A stretch of DNA of 64,000 nucleotides, taken from NCBI GenBank assembly GCA_028751875.1, contig CM054144.1:15649302-15713301 (forward strand). The letters run 5' to 3'. The notes beneath the pieces are model-generated. The model saw nothing but the letters and a program-made list of their open reading frames with translations, was not told the origin of the DNA and did no database searches. This DNA comes from Rapana venosa (taxonomy: Eukaryota > Mollusca > Gastropoda > Neogastropoda > Muricidae). The position numbers were made by a program, and so were the translations under genes. Positions within the stretch are counted from its first letter, which is position 1; the number at the start of each line of letters is the position of its first letter. Positions 31,516-45,330 of the stretch are shown here, piece after piece.

Positions 31516-34500
31516 TTATGTGCGTGTGTAAGTTATGCGTGTGGAAGAGTGTGTGTGCTTGTGTAAGCGTGTGTTTGTGTAATGAGTGTGTTCAAGCGGA
31601 TAGAAGTGGGTGTGTGAAACAGTCTGCATATGTGGGTACCCTGCTTAAAGATAAGTGGAGAATGAGCTATTTTGATTGTTGAATGTAGTTTTGTCTTATA
31701 CACCTCATTTCTGGAGGTAACAGGAACAAGAAGTAGCTCAGTTTTTAAGAAAAAGAGATGTTGCATGGTTTTTTTGGTTTTTAAAGTATGTGAGAGAGAG
31801 AGAGATTGACTGTCCAGGTTCTGACTTTTTAATACTGTAAACCCATGCTGGCCAAAATTGGGTGATTTTATTTGTACTGTTCCTAGAGGGAATAACAGGC
31901 TTACTGCTACATCATGTAATGATGTTCTTAAAAGAAAGTTTGGGGGGATGTCTTTCTTTATCTATTTTGTCATTAATTTATGGACATTTCCACGTGGCTG
32001 CTAGAAATAGTAATAACAAATGTGAAACTTCTGTACATTGAAAAGCTGCAACTCTTGTCATTCATTGGTTTTTGCCAGTAATAGCAGTCTTCAGTTTTTG
32101 TCTTCAAGTTGTACTTGACCACCTGATGAGGGAAAAACAAAACAAAACAAAATGGGTGATAGAGGGGTTTGAATAGAGGATTAGGTTTGCTTTTCTTTTT
32201 GCAGTAAGTAGGGGTGGGGGAAGAGACACAAGCAGGAGTGTGGTTGAAATGAAGATGCCTATGTGAATGTGCATGTACATGACGTAGACCTCAGTCTGAA
32301 TGACCTCCTTCATCCTGCTGTTATAGGCAGCTATATTTTGTTATCAGGGAGTAAATGTTGGTTGTGTTTGTGTTCCTTTTTCAGTAGATACAGGCATGAC
32401 TTACAGAAACCTTAAAGAAAAGTAGTATGAATGGGTAGACATAGCAGATCAAAGCAGTAGGACCTCTTCATGGATTGAAAAGCAGTAGGGTAAAAACAAA
32501 AGAGAGAGAGAGATGGGGGGGGGGGGGGGGGGGGGGGGGGGGGAGTCGTCTCTCTTTTACCAAACCTGACACTTTTAGAACAGAAGCAGAGGTCTCACAA
32601 TTCATGGGCATGGGAGTCAGCAGCCTGACTCTTGTTTGTGGCTGTTCCTGGCTTGAAAAACAATGTTGCCAACCCTGTGCCAGGAGCACACACATCCTGG
32701 CTTTAGTTCCAGAAGTTAAAGTATTTTGGAATATCAGTTTTATTTGCTTTTACTTTTGTTTTTTGTGTGTTTTTTTAATAGTTTGTTTGCATTTTTGTTT
32801 ATGGCACAGAGTGAAAGTGTTACTGTGCCTCTTTATTTTGTTGTGGCTGTTGAGACAGGACAGGGTAGGTTTGTAGAATGTAGATACTTTCAGCCTTGAC
32901 GTGATCTAGGACTTTTGGGAAAGCTATAGGCTTCAACAGAACAGACATTTATTTGCTGCTGTGTGAAACTAGTATTGATGCTAGCTTTTCTGATCCCTCT
33001 CTTTTCCCAGCCACACCTGCACACTACTTTTTTTTTTCTTTTTCTGTTGAAGACAGGACAAAGAATGTATCAGAGTGGACACTATGTACACAATGTAATG
33101 GGCTGTTAGATTTCCTTCAGTTTGTTGTCTACAGAGGGACTGAATCTCCTGCTTCATCAGTAAGTCTAGAAATAAAAAAGGTACAAAATGACTGACTGAT
33201 GAGGTGATTTGTTCTCCACCGTTTTAACTCTGTAAGGACCCCATTTTAAAAAAGAGAAAGAAAGAAAGGAAATCCATAACAGAACTATTGATTTACTCTT
33301 TGGTCTCTGAAAAGATAAAATAAAACTGTCATTGTAATGCATGGAAGGTCATTGAAAGATCCATAGAAGATCCTTGATTTTCATCACTGGGGGTTAGTTT
33401 GTTTCCTTAACTTCAGTTTTGGGCAAGTCCTGGATTTCTCCCCTCTTATGCTGTGTGCACATTTGTGTGTCTTACGTTTTGTACATTTGTAATGTGTAGA
33501 TGTGTGTATGGAGATTTGGATAGATGTTAACCTGCAGTGGTAAAATGATGTAAGTGGAGAATTGCATATGTGAATGTGTGTGTGTGTGTTGTTGTTTTTT
33601 TTAAGTCACACAGATATTTAATGTAGACGAGTTTGTTTTAGATAGCAGCAGGTTTTGCGTGTCACAAAAGTAGATCTCAGTCATTCATGATCTGTTCGAT
33701 GTACTCCCTGGGCCTGTTTGAATGCAAGGCCATGTCTTTGAAGTGTATTGCCTCATTTGCTCAGCTGGCGTGAAGAACAAGCATGTGCTTTGTGAAAATG
33801 TCTGTCTGTCAGTTTGTGCTTCATTTCTCAACAAGCATGCTTTCTGAACCCCTGCCTTTGATGTGTTCAAGTGTAGATGGAGACCAACCTCTGTCCTATG
33901 CTTCCCTCCCCCACCTCACCCCCCCTCCACCCCCACCTTCCCTCAGAGTTGATTTATGGGATATTTCTGCTTGCCTCTGAAAAATAACGTTAGCCTGTTT
34001 AGTATTGAAAATGCATGTGCTTGTCTGTGAACAGGCATGGGAAATACATGACTGTGAGTCAGTGTATGTTGTATCATCATACTGTAGCTGTGACACATTT
34101 TTGAGTCATCGATTTTTAATTGTGCAAAAGAAAAAGTATGTTGATAATCAATACCGCTAAGAGTAGTTTGCTACATTGATGTATACATACATGTGAATAA
34201 GTGAGAGGGTTGTAAAGTCAGCTTGGTTTTCTAAGTTGTGTGTGAAAAGGATAGGGAGGTAAAAAGGAAACTGTTGCTCAAGTCTATCTTCTTTTCCCAT
34301 CACATCTAGATATATGCAAGACGCCTGCGAGTATTTATGTGTTTTAACAGACACATACCTACACACATGCAATCATGTATACTTGCTAACTTTTTGGTAT
34401 TGATTCCTCGTTAAAAACTTTTTTCTATTATAAGCCAGCCATTTTCTTTCACGATGAAACGATGACATCTTTATCAAGATCCCTTTTTTGTTGTTGCTAC

Positions 34501-37500
34501 AAAGTCTGTCCTGTGATGATTCCGCCAGACTCCTGTATCTATACATGTTTTAAAAAATCAATCTGGGCAATCATAGTTTATATTCTGGTGTACACAGACT
34601 TAACTGCCAGTACATACGTTGGTATTCAAACCTTACCCCCCCCCCTCCCCACCCTTCTTCTTCTCTGTCTGTCTTGCTCTTGTTTTCTGAATAAATCTGT
34701 ATTTTTTCTTTGTGCTTGTTCCTTTTCAGTATTTTCAGTACATTTTGTCATTTCTCTGTCTTCTTGTTACCTATCCACAAGCAATTGTAAGCTAACTTAT
34801 TGGGTTTTCTGGAACTTACTTTTTGTTTTGTTCTATTGTTTGTGTTTGTGATGGCTGTATTTTTTAAAGCAATATTAGTTTTTCAGTAGTTTGGAAAATA
34901 AAAAAAGAGAAAAGTTTTAGTTAACCAATATAAGGCTGGTTTATCCATTAACACAAGTATACAGAATTTATGTTTTGAAGAACAGAGGAAAGCTCAGAGC
35001 ACGAAATTTATTATCAAAAACAGCTTTGTATAATACAAAACAAAATCAAGTAATGTTACCAGATTTGAATGTGCATGTTAATACCACTGCCACTATTAGA
35101 GCTGATTTAATGTGAAGAATAGTGTCTCTGATTCTTCCAGTAAGTGCTCGTCTTTGACAGGATGAAGACTATAACACTGTGGTTTCTATGCATCAGAGTT
35201 TTTGTCATGTATAATACAACAAACATGACCAAGGCTGCTCAACTGTACCCCCCCTCCTCTCTCTCTCTCTCTCTTTTTTAACTCACGTTATAGATTCTGG
35301 ATATAATTTTGACATTTCTTTTTATTTGGTTATGTTGAAATGACAAGCAGATTAAGAATGCCTCTTATCGTCGTGTAGACACTATAAAAGAAGATGAATG
35401 TTTTTAACTGGCCAGATTTTGAATTGAACAAAGGCAATTCAAAGAGAATAGAAAGATAAAAGGGAGTGAAACTGATGAACCAAAAGCCATATACGTTTTT
35501 GACCATCAGTTCTTCATGAAAGTTGATGGGTGGACTCGGCTCTGGCTTCTTTTCCTTGAGAGATGACCAGGGGAAAGATGAACAGTAAAGAAGACTATTG
35601 GTACATTGAGAAAACATTCCAGAATAAAACTCCATTTTTGATAATTTCATAAAGGGCAAGGAGACTGCAATCGGTAGCTGTGCTAACAGTTTTTTAAAAA
35701 AACAACATGCAAAGTACAGAGATGTGTTGTCCAAAATCAGGGAAGGTTCTTATTTAGTTGAAAATGTCTATACTCATGTCTGTAAGCAAAACTCAAAATC
35801 AGAACAGATTTTCAGTCTGGGTAATGTGAAAGCTAAGAAATAGATGGGAAGAATCTTTGTTGAGGGAAAGGGGATAATGGCTGGAGCAAAGTTATAGGAG
35901 CATGGAAAATACAGAATATAGATTGTAGTGTGTATGTATTGTGTGACTGGAAAATGCTAGCTAACCACGACAACGTTACTGCTGTCACAATCTTTTGCTT
36001 TTACATTTTACTTTTTCAAACGACTGCATTTCTGTAGGATTTTTTGGGTTACGCCTTCATGCAGCTCAAGATTTCTTGCACAGAATTCAGCAATAGTATT
36101 CTCTTAGGAAATCATAGTCGACCACACTGTAGAGACTGTCTGACTTGTACTTCATCATTTTGATGCATGTCTACGCATGTACTAGCAAACTACAATTTGC
36201 CAAATCTCCTCAGGGACAGATATGTCAGGGCAAGTGGTGTGAAACAGATGACTGGCTGTGACTGTCTTGGTTGAAGCTGAAATGTAGGGCCCTGTTCATG
36301 TGTGTGGGTGAAGCTGGTGCCCAAGTCAGAGAAGGCACAGGCAGGCGGGCAGGTACTTACTGATGCTTGGTTAGGGTAATTCCACTGTTGACATATTATG
36401 GTACGGTCATGTCAGTCTTCATCTGTTGAAGGGTCTTTTGCCTGAACACTCCAGGTTGTGGTTGTGGAGTCCTCAGGTTTCCATGCCTTGCAGCCAGCTC
36501 ACACCTCCTTTTATCTGTCTGCATGTTCTCCTTATATCCATATATAGGTTTGTTTTAGTCATGCTTGTGCATAAAAAACACACCCAGAAATGGTGTTTCA
36601 TGTAGATGTGGTTAGGTTCTGTGAAATGAAAGCTTATTTTTCTACCTTTCTGGCAGGGTGTTTGAAGTGGGGTGGGGTGGGGGATGTTTTTGTTGTGTGT
36701 TGCCTTTCCTGTGCTGTCCAGTTGTTCACCTTTCAGATTTGGTCACCAGGTTGGTGCTCTGGCTTTCTCAGCAGGTGTCAGAGGGAGTGGAATAGTGCAT
36801 GTAATTGTATACATGTGACGTTACATAGCCACCTGGCAGATGCTTTTCCAACTGCATAACTCCTTTTTTTTCATTCTTCAGCTAGAAACTTTCCCCCATC
36901 CACTAGGCCTAGAGTGGTAGTCAGGGTGCTAGTCATTCAGGTGAGACAAACTAAAGTCTCATGTGTGGCACACAAAGAACCTGCAGCAACAACAATGTTG
37001 TCCCTGACAAAATTCAGTGGAAAAAGCCAGTCGGATATGGAAACATATACACTTGCAGACAGGACAACCTTTTTTGTTGTTGAAGTGGGTGAAGCTACAC
37101 TTTCTCCCTTGGGACAGGAGCCTGAATTTCAGTCAGAACCAGCGTGTTAACCCTGAAGATTCAACGCTTCAACCAAACAGCTTAACCATGGTCCAAACTT
37201 GCACCCCTCCAGTCATTGTTCTGACTCTTAAACCACAGAGGTACTTCTGGGGAAAAAAATCTTGTAACCATTATTCCTGTCTAAAGAACAGAAACAAAAC
37301 AAAAACAGTGTACCCATATCTGCCATATATTTCCTATTTTGTTCTCTCTCACTCTCTCTAATTAAAAAAAACATATTCCTGACTTGTTTTTCAGTGGCGA
37401 GTCAAGAAACCTTTGTAATGAAGTCCAGTCATATCATCACTTGTGTTTCTGTTCTGTTGCTTTCTTTTAGTATGTTAATGTGGGGTTTGATTGTTGATTT

Positions 37501-38197
37501 TATAGAGGTCCAAATGTTTGGTATATGAATAAGAAGGCTGATATATCTATAATTCTCATGTGGACAGGCAAAAAGTGGGTTGAGTTTATTGAGACTGACA
37601 AGTTATGAATTTTTGGCTCTGTACACGTTTCTCTTGTCCTGTCTTTTCCTTTTTGATGTTCTGTTTTCCTGCTCTGAACATTCATGGTGTGGGGTGTGAT
37701 TTTACTGCAAGCACTTTTGTTGCATGATATGTGTTAACGGGACTCTGAATTGTACATAGGTATAAGTAACACTGATTTTCACGATTGGTAAGGTTCCATC
37801 ATTAGTGAAGACCTTGTATTTGATATAATCTGTACTGTAGTCATGTTGATCATTGTGGTACCATCTTTCCTCGGTAGACTTATTCTGTATTGATTCTTCC
37901 TCCTCTCATCCCCCTCCCCACCTGCTCAGTCTTTGCTGTTCTTGGTAATTTGATGGAGGGAGGGAGGGAGGATGTGTTGTGGCTGCCTGCCTCCACTCCT
38001 CCCCCTTCTCCTATACATGCGTTCTAAAAACCTCAGGGCTATCATTTGGGTTTCCCTCTCCGATCACTCTTTTCAAGGTGTGTGTGCATGTGGGCATGTT
38101 TCTTTCTTTTTCTTATAAATCTTCTTTTCTGTTCTATTCCTCATAAGTTTTCTTTTCTCTTTTTGTGTTTAGTTTTCTGGTTGTGAAGACAAATCAT
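31516..38197. other. POSH 3' UTR candidate and intergenic DNA
   Basis: No coding exon recognised in this stretch and few SINEs, unlike the flanks, so part may be a long POSH 3' UTR. AATAAA sites occur, for example near 33169, 34689 and 34900, but none can be chosen from sequence alone. It holds a poly-G run at 32515-32543 and a short (GA)n near 31792. Confidence 0.4.
32515..32543. repeat. Poly-G run, about 28 nt
   Basis: Follows a short (GA)n. Length may be unreliable. Confidence 0.9.
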
Positions 38198-38292
38198 TCC
38201 CCAAAGTCAGAACGTGGCTGTCTTAATGGTGGGCCAATGGTTGCATATATATGCAAAATGAACCTTGAGCTTTAGCAGAGAAATGAACACCC
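38198..38292 (+). repeat. Family E copy
   Basis: CAGAACGTGGCTGTCTTAAT, GGTGGGCCAATGGTTGCATA and TGAACCTTGAGCTTTAGC. Confidence 0.7.
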
Positions 38293-38489
38293 AAAAAATG
38301 CAGTATTCAATTGACTATCACTTTGTATCACAGGGTAAAAAATGCTGTTACGCTATCGTCTGATCTTTAATCTCTAAGGTCTCGCTGTGATTCTTCTAGT
38401 GGTGAGTCAGAGTAAGACACGCACACGCACACGCACACACACAGCAGGAATTCCAGATGATTTTTAGAATGTTTAGCTCTATGAAGTCG

Positions 38490-38700
38490 GGTTTTGTTGT
38501 TTTTCTCCGACAGATTTTTGCCAAGGACATCTTTTTTGTTGCATGGGTTCTTTTACACATGCTAAAGACATGTTGCACTTAGAGCCTGGATTTATTGTCT
38601 GATCTGAAAGACTAGCTCCCAGATCACCACTCAGGGTCTAGTGGATGAGGAAGAATCTGCCTTCCAACAGGAATTGAACCTGTAACCTGTTGGTTTTTGT
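38490..38700 (-). repeat. SINE-F, diverged partial copy
   Basis: GATTTTTGCCAAGGACATCT, TTTATTGTCTGATCTGAAAG and AGACTAGCTCCCAGATCACC match the SINE-F body; GGAATTGAACCTGTAACC marks the degenerate B-box area. Confidence 0.75.
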
Positions 38701-39192
38701 TTTTGTTTTTTGTTGTTGTTTGGTTGGGTGTTTTTTAGGTGGATGTGTCTCTAGACTACCATCTTTAACATAAGGAAAAAGCAACAGTACAGACATGAAG
38801 TCCTACACGTGTATGCTTTTAGTTACAGTAGTAGTTCTCTTAGAGTTATTTTTATTAGGAAACTGGAGGGTGAGGAAAGGAGAAATAGGTTCAGACTAAT
38901 TATCATTTTTGTGTAATGTCACTTTCTGGTAAAGAAATATTTAACATGAATCAACTTGTCATCTTTTAAACCTTACATCTCACGCTTTCTTGAAAGATAT
39001 GATTGATTATGTGTGTGTGTGTGTGTGTGCGTTTGCTTCCTTTTTGGTTTTTCCAGTCTTTTTTTGGTTTTTTTTTCTTTGTGGAATGTTTAGGCGGATT
39101 ATTTTTAGGTCTTCACATTTTTTTCTTTGCTGGTGATCATGGTTGCAAGTAATCATAAATGTCACAATGGGAAAAAACAACAACCTGAGTCA

Positions 39193-39195
<3 letters not shown>

Positions 39196-39257
<62 letters not shown>
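39196..39257. repeat. (CA)n microsatellite
   Basis: Uninterrupted CA tract of about 30 units. Confidence 0.97.
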
Positions 39258-39258
<1 letters not shown>

Positions 39259-39559
39259 AGCATCACAAATGCAAACAGACAAGCTAGACAAACTTATCAA
39301 TTCCCTAAAGTGGTTTAAGACGCCATAAAGTTAATGTGTGTACTCGTGTCTTGAAAGATAATTTTATTTTAATATGCGTGGGTACATGTGTGTGTCTGTT
39401 TTGTGTTCTTTCCAGTTATGTATGTTTGTTTATTTTACAAATTAGGGATTTCAGGGGGGGGGGAAGGAAAACGTGGGCCTCTTTGATAAAGGCTTTATTA
39501 GTATTCTTTTTATAAGGAAGTGCTGTTCATGGTAAAAAGGTGTGCATGAACTCATATAG

Positions 39560-39752
39560 TCTGTTCTTTGAAGTCAGAGTATGGCTGCCTGTATGGCAAG
39601 GTTCTTGAAAACAGCTATACTCGCAAACTTCTCATCCAGTGTGTACTTACAGTCTCAGTCACAGTGACTCCCAGGTGGGGTGAGTGGGACAGAGTGCATA
39701 TTCTGAGTGACCCCCAGGGTGTCAGTGTGGGGAACATGCAACAACAACAACA
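39560..39752 (+). repeat. SINE-C, 3' half
   Basis: GAAGTCAGAGTATGGCTGCC, CTCCCAGGTGGGGTGAGTGG and GTGACCCCCAGGGTGT, ending in (CAA)n. Confidence 0.85.
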
Positions 39753-40389
39753 ATACAGTCTCCATCTTCTACATGACAACTAAATCACAATGCAGCAGCA
39801 ACACCTCAGGACAGTGTAGTCTTGCCAAGAATTGTTTAAAAACACTGGAGCACTTTTTGGTTGTATATATTATATTATTGGAAAACAGGTTATTTGTGAT
39901 TTGAAATCTATTGGGCATAGTAAGTAAAGTCTTTAAAATAATGTCCTTTTTTGCACTTCAGAAATTATATTTTTATGATGTGAATATATTTGAATGATTT
40001 ACGTCTGTTTTTAAATGACTGCTAGGTGTCAAGACACAACACGATCCTTTGTTTTGTGAGAAGATGATAAGTAGGGTGGTTGAATGAATGTTAAGTGTGT
40101 CATCCTTTTGGTGAGAAGGTAATAATTATGTGGACTGGTTGAATGAGTAAAAGAACATAATCTGTGTGTTTGGGAGATCATGCTGGTTGAATAAATGTGT
40201 TACACCGTTGAGTACAGTTGATTGATTAGCATGGGTTTGGAAATGTAATGTAGATGACGAATTTGTTATTACACTGATTTGTGTGTGTGTGTTTTGTCAT
40301 TGTTGAAACTTTATTGGATTATAGTACCAAATATTTAAATTTAAACATTGATGAATCATTACAACAACAACAACAAAGTATTTGTAATC

Positions 40390-40640
40390 AAAATGAGGTT
40401 AACCTTTGGTGAAAAACAAATGTAATTATGACCTGAAGCAAAAATAATATTGATTATTCAGAAAGGATAATGATAAAATGTTATTAACAAAGTGTAAATA
40501 TGACCTGCACAAAAACGATATTATACAGAAAGTATAATGATAAAATGGTATTAACAAAGTGTAAAATGTTATGATCTGAAGCGACAACAGTATCAATTAT
40601 ACAAAAAGTATAATGATAAAAAACTATTAACATTTAATAA
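40390..40640. repeat. Degenerate tandem repeat, about 70 bp, three units
   Basis: Each unit has a TATGACCTG-like start and AGTATAATGATAAAATG followed by TATTAACAAAGTG. AT-rich, non-coding. Confidence 0.75.
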
Positions 40641-40666
40641 AGTATTACTTACAAACATTAGATTAT

Positions 40667-40762
40667 ACTTTTAATGTCACTTAAGATATCACTGGCTTTA
40701 ACAAAAGAAAACAAACTTTTAATGTCACTTAAGATATCACTGGCTTTAACAAAAGAAAACAA
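40667..40762. repeat. Perfect 48-bp tandem duplication
   Basis: Units 40667-40714 and 40715-40762 both read ACTTTTAATGTCACTTAAGA through AACAAAAGAAAACAA. Confidence 0.95.
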
Positions 40763-40934
40763 ACACTTTAAGCTTGAATACTTACTAGTTTCACTGTTTT
40801 TCAATTTGTGTAATAATTGTTTTCGGTTGTTTTAAATGAAATATTCACAGAGAGGGATTAGCTTGGAGACTAGTGGAATGTACACTTGGTGTTGATGAAT
40901 CTCTTGGAAAGAATAAAATCATGACAGATAGCAG

Positions 40935-41205
40935 AAACACAGTTACCATAAAAGTAAAATTTAATATCGCACAGTTACCTTAAGTTGATATCACCAATAC
41001 ATAATTACTATAAATTCATCAGTACACAGGTACCATTATTCAAATTCATCTAGACACAACCACCTAAAGTCAAATTCATCAACACATAGTTACCTCAAGT
41101 CAAATTCATCAAGCCACAATCACTTTAAGTCAAATTCATGAAAGCACAATTAACATAAGTTAAGTTCATTAAAACACATTAACTAAAGTCAAATTCATCA
41201 AGCTG
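40935..41205. repeat. Degenerate ~32-bp minisatellite
   Basis: About eight diverged units of the form CACAATTACC, AAGTCAAATTCATCAA. Copies differ at many positions, so it is old. Confidence 0.75.
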
Positions 41206-42417
41206 TCTCTGTAAACTGCATGCCCTGTTTTCTAAGGTAGGAGTTTCCTACATCTTCATAGCTATCAAAATGTTGATATCCCTAAGTTGTAATATATTTT
41301 AGAGTCCCAAATTGTATAGCTGTAAAGATAAAGGTTACTGTATTTATGGTTGACATACTTGGATATTCATGAGCATTTGGGAGGCAGACTGGGTAATGTG
41401 CTTCATAGATAATGAAATTGGGGCTTGCATTTTTTCTGTTTTTATATTTGTTTTTGTTATTGTCTGTTTAGGGAGATATGTTTTTAGAAATGTTATACTT
41501 AAAGATTTAAAAACAAACTTGTTTTTGTTCAAGGGAGCTGTTTTATAAATGTGTTATATTTATGGAAAAACAAATTTTAAGTATTTTACTGAAATCAGTG
41601 AGACCGTCATAATTTTGTTGAATATGAAAAAAATACTGTGGGAGTTTTCTGATATATTACATTTATATAGGGATGTTTTTACAGGACTGTTTTTGTTGGG
41701 GTTTTTTTCAAATTAGCTGTTAAGAAAGTGTATTGTTGACTTTATTTTTTGTTGTACTTTTTATTTAAATGCTGGTGTCAGATCACCTATCAGAAGATGT
41801 AATGTTCTCAGTCACCTCTGTGAACTCATACTTTTGGGAACTGACTAACTGCCAAACATACCATTTTTTATGAATAAAGGGATCCTTTTATTCATTCAAA
41901 ACTAGATGTTTCCCACAATATTCCATAATCATTTTCTGCACAGTTTTTTCCTTTAACTGAAATGTTGTATATATTTCAGTTGGATTTATCAGCTACATGT
42001 TTTCTTTGAGAATTGAACCTTCACCTACAAGGTTGAATAATGACTGAGCACATAACTTGAGGTTTTGATCCAGTCTCAGGATCTTTGTGGAGTGCACAGT
42101 GCATGGGCAGGCTGAGGTCTTTTGAGGTTGTATAGGTTTTCTTTGGTGCTTCAAGCAGTGTAAGGGCTGTTGGTAGATGAGTACACCTGGCTGATCTCGG
42201 TGCAAAGATGGAGCTGTTCACATCATCACCTGTGTGTCTCTGGTCTGTCTTTTGGATTTGTTTTACTGGGTGGCCCTGTGTAGAAAGAGCCCATGGTTCA
42301 TTCTGTGTTTCATATAACATACAACTCATGCATGTTGTGGTCTGTGTGACAACTAGCATGATTATCATGGTGGGGGTATCCTCCAGGATAAAAGAAGTAC
42401 AGGCTGGACAGTACTAA
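41206..42417. other. Non-coding stretch
   Basis: AT-rich, no exon or repeat family recognised. Confidence 0.45.
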
Positions 42418-42697
42418 CAGTGGTCAGAGCACTCGCTTTCCCCCAGCCAAGGTAAGGTTAAGCAACGTCAAGCGTGGTTACCCTTGGATCGTTGACCATT
42501 TGCATGCCTTAGCTTCAGTACAGTCCCCTAGTCCACCCAGCTGTAAATGGGTACCTGCCTCTTTAGGGTCAGGGAAGGTAAAGCACCAAGGGAGAGGAGA
42601 TGGGCGCTGCCCTCAGTATGTTGGCCCCTTGAGAACTGAGGTCTCTTATGCCTCACTCCCCTTCGACCTTATAGGTTATGGGACATCTTTACCTAAT
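42418..42697 (+). repeat. SINE-D copy
   Basis: tRNA-like head (GTGGTCAGAGCACTCGCTTT) followed by TAAATGGGTACCTGCCTCTT, GGGTCAGGGAAGGTAAAGCA and the GAGATGGGCGCTGCC segment. Inverted copies are at 45865-46153 and 60451-60727. Confidence 0.85.
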
Positions 42698-43861
42698 ATA
42701 TATATATTAGTGGAAAAAAAAAATACTCTCATAAAAAACATGCATCCTAGAATTTATTCAGTCATCAAGTTACGCTGTAGGTGAAGTATATGCCTGCTGA
42801 TCTTGCCAGTGTGGTTTTATTATTGAAATACTTGTCTGTGCGTCTTGAATACTAATACCTCTTTAGGACATGTTGAATTCTCTGGTAAAGTTCAAAATTC
42901 TTAACCATTGAAACAAAGAGTTCCTACAGGAAAATTATGCTTGAATCTAGTAAGGCATATCTCAAGTCATGTCTCAGCATTGGCCTGACAAAGATCCTGA
43001 GATGGGGTTGAAAGCTGAAGCCTGGCGCCCCACATAGGTAGTTAAATGTTCTCATTGGCATAGCAAGTGCAACCTTTTGTCATGTAGTGTTTGGTCGGGT
43101 AAGTATTTCATTATAATTCGGATCGACTGAGGTTTTTTTATGATTGATTCTTCTTGTGATTGCAAAAAAAGTAGATTGTGATTTTGATTTTATAAGAATG
43201 ATTTTTATGGTGATGATTTCATTGATGTTGTTTATCAGTATCTTTATTTGTGTGTGTGTGTATTATTTTACCAGTATTTTCCCACAACTTAATTAAATAT
43301 ATTTCAGCTGATATGACATGAACAAAGTTTTGTTCTGATGCAGCAAACTTTACGGTATGTATGTATGTGTGTGTGAGTGTGCGCATGCGTTTTGTTTGTC
43401 TTTTAATTAAATCAGCGCCATTGACTTGAGCAAATTTGTGATTATCCCTGCCCCCCTTCTACTGCTTAATGGCTACTATTTTGTGCAGACCTTTTTTGTT
43501 GAATCATCTTTGAGGCAAGACTTCTAATATAAATATCAAAGATCTTTGCCTCGCCTATTGTACTTGTCAATATTCATGTTCATTGCTTGTTTGTGTTTCA
43601 TTGTTGCAATGATTTTGTTTTTCACCCCTCCAGCAAATCATTTCGCTGTGCTTGCATTTTATATTTTTCTGGTCATGAAATCATCTGTATTTGTTTGTCA
43701 AATTGACCATGTTTTATTTCAAATAAATTGTGGAATTATCTTTTTGTGGGTGTGGTCTGGAATTTCTCTCTGTAGAAAAAGTTTGCTTCTGTTTCTCTCT
43801 TGTCCCTTAACTCCTGCAGAAGTCAGGGCATGGCACCAAATTTATTAGGTCATGTCTCTTG

Positions 43862-44130
43862 AGTAAGTTGAACCTGGTGGAGTCCATCCCTCTCCAGGTA
43901 CAGGATGCATGCTGAATACATTTATTTTACTGTAACTCATCAAATGCTGACATGAATTATGGGATCTGTAACAAGCATAGTACACACTAAAAGTTTACTT
44001 GGAAGATCTTGAAAATCCTTAACCCTTAATTTACCAGATGCTGGTGCAAAGATTTGAACCCACAACTTCATGGACACACAGATGTAGATATTAAATGCTC
44101 TATTCACTCAGCTACATTACAGTTTTTGTG
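43862..44130 (-). repeat. SINE-G copy with tRNA-like head
   Basis: On the - strand the head reads GTAGCTGAGTGAATAGAGC (A box) and GGGTTCAAATC (B box). The body matches 826-1055 and 60290-60450. Confidence 0.65.
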
Positions 44131-44149
44131 TAAATTCTATAACATCAGT

Positions 44150-44365
44150 CTTTAGGCCATTCATGGCAGATAGATTTGTTCCTGGTGAAATTTGGGCTGC
44201 TCTCTGAGGAAAGAATATTGGCACAGTCCAGCCCCACAAGTTTAATATTTTTTCCTTACTGCAAGCATACATTTCCATATGAGATTCATTTTTGTCTACA
44301 TTATTTTGCCAGGTAACCTCTTGTTGCCATGAATTCTTTTACGGTCAACTATGTGCATTTTGCTC
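44150..44365 (-). repeat. SINE-F, diverged partial copy
   Basis: TGGTGAAATTTGGGCTGCTC and TTTTGCCAGGTAACCTCTTG match the SINE-F body. The head is missing; the LINE at 44371 follows. Confidence 0.7.
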
Positions 44366-44370
44366 ACAGA

Positions 44371-45330
44371 ACTTAAGTTAATAACAGAAAATAAGTTACA
44401 GCTAAATGCCGATAAAACGGAAACCATGCTCATAGGGACCAAACATAAACTTTCCTCCATCACATTGACTTCAGTGGAATTCAACAATAAGTTGGTTCCT
44501 TTGTCCAGCTCTGTGTGAAATATCTAGGTGTGGTTCTTGACAACACACTCTCTATGAAAAAATTCATCACCCAGACCTGCCAGTCTTGCTACTATCAATT
44601 ACGGCGCATAAGTGCAATTCGCAAGTATCTGTCTACTGATGCAACATTCAAACTTGTCACGTCTCTCATTCTTTCTCGTCTGGACTACTGTAATTCTCTC
44701 TTGGCTGGTTTGCTGGCATCATCCATCCACTCCCTTCAATGCATACAAAACTCTGCAGCTCGACTAGTCCTCAGAATAAAAATCTGAACACATCACTCCT
44801 CTTCTGCGATCTCTTCACTGGCTGCCTGTCTCACAAAGAATAAAGTACAAGATTAATACCCTTTGTTTCAAATGTCTCCACAAATCTGCACTCTCTTATC
44901 TCTGTAACTGTCTTCACCTGTACACTCCGTCCCGTTCCCTTCGTTCAGCAGCAGATACATTGTGTTTTCGAACACCCAGATTTAAACAAACCACTGTTGG
45001 CCGTTGCTCTTTCTCTGTTTCCAGTCCGTCCACATGGAACGACTCCCTCTTCCACTTCGCCAAAAGCCTTCATTTGATTCTTTCAAATCTAGCCTCAAAA
45101 TGCACTTATTTTCTTCTTGAGATCTTCCCCTGTTATCTGTTCCTACTTGTCAATAGCTACCTTCACCTCCACCACCCCCACCTAAGTGTGTTGTGTGTAT
45201 AAATTTGATATTTGTTTATCTTGATATTTGTGGACTGTTGCATGCGTGTGAATAATTTGAATGCAAGTGCTTTGATTTGTTTACTTACAAGATTCAGCAC
45301 GATATAAATCACATACATTATTATTATTAC
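44371..45330 (+). pseudogene. CR1-like LINE, 5'-truncated RT C-terminus with (ATT)n tail
   Basis: The + strand encodes LQLNADKTETMLIGTK, VKYLGVVLDNTLSM (after a frame change near 44515), LILSRLDYCNSLLAGL, then HITPLLRSLHWLPVSQRIKY and FSVSSPSTWNDSLF in shifted frames. These are typical of the C-terminal third of CR1/L2-type reverse transcriptases. A 3' end follows: GTGCTTTGATTTGTTTACTT, CAGCACGATATAAATCACAT and an (ATT)n-like tail. At least two frameshifts and no catalytic FADD-type box in the preserved part: a dead copy. Confidence 0.85.

Noticed and set aside
35330..35734. 134-codon - strand frame
   Set aside because: No recognisable domain, AT-rich, not bounded by plausible splice sites tied to another exon. 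Left unannotated.
43546..43848. Hydrophobic 100-codon frame resembling a membrane protein
   Set aside because: T-rich DNA gives hydrophobic residues in any frame. No conserved motif or splice sites fit an exon, and no neighbour supports it.
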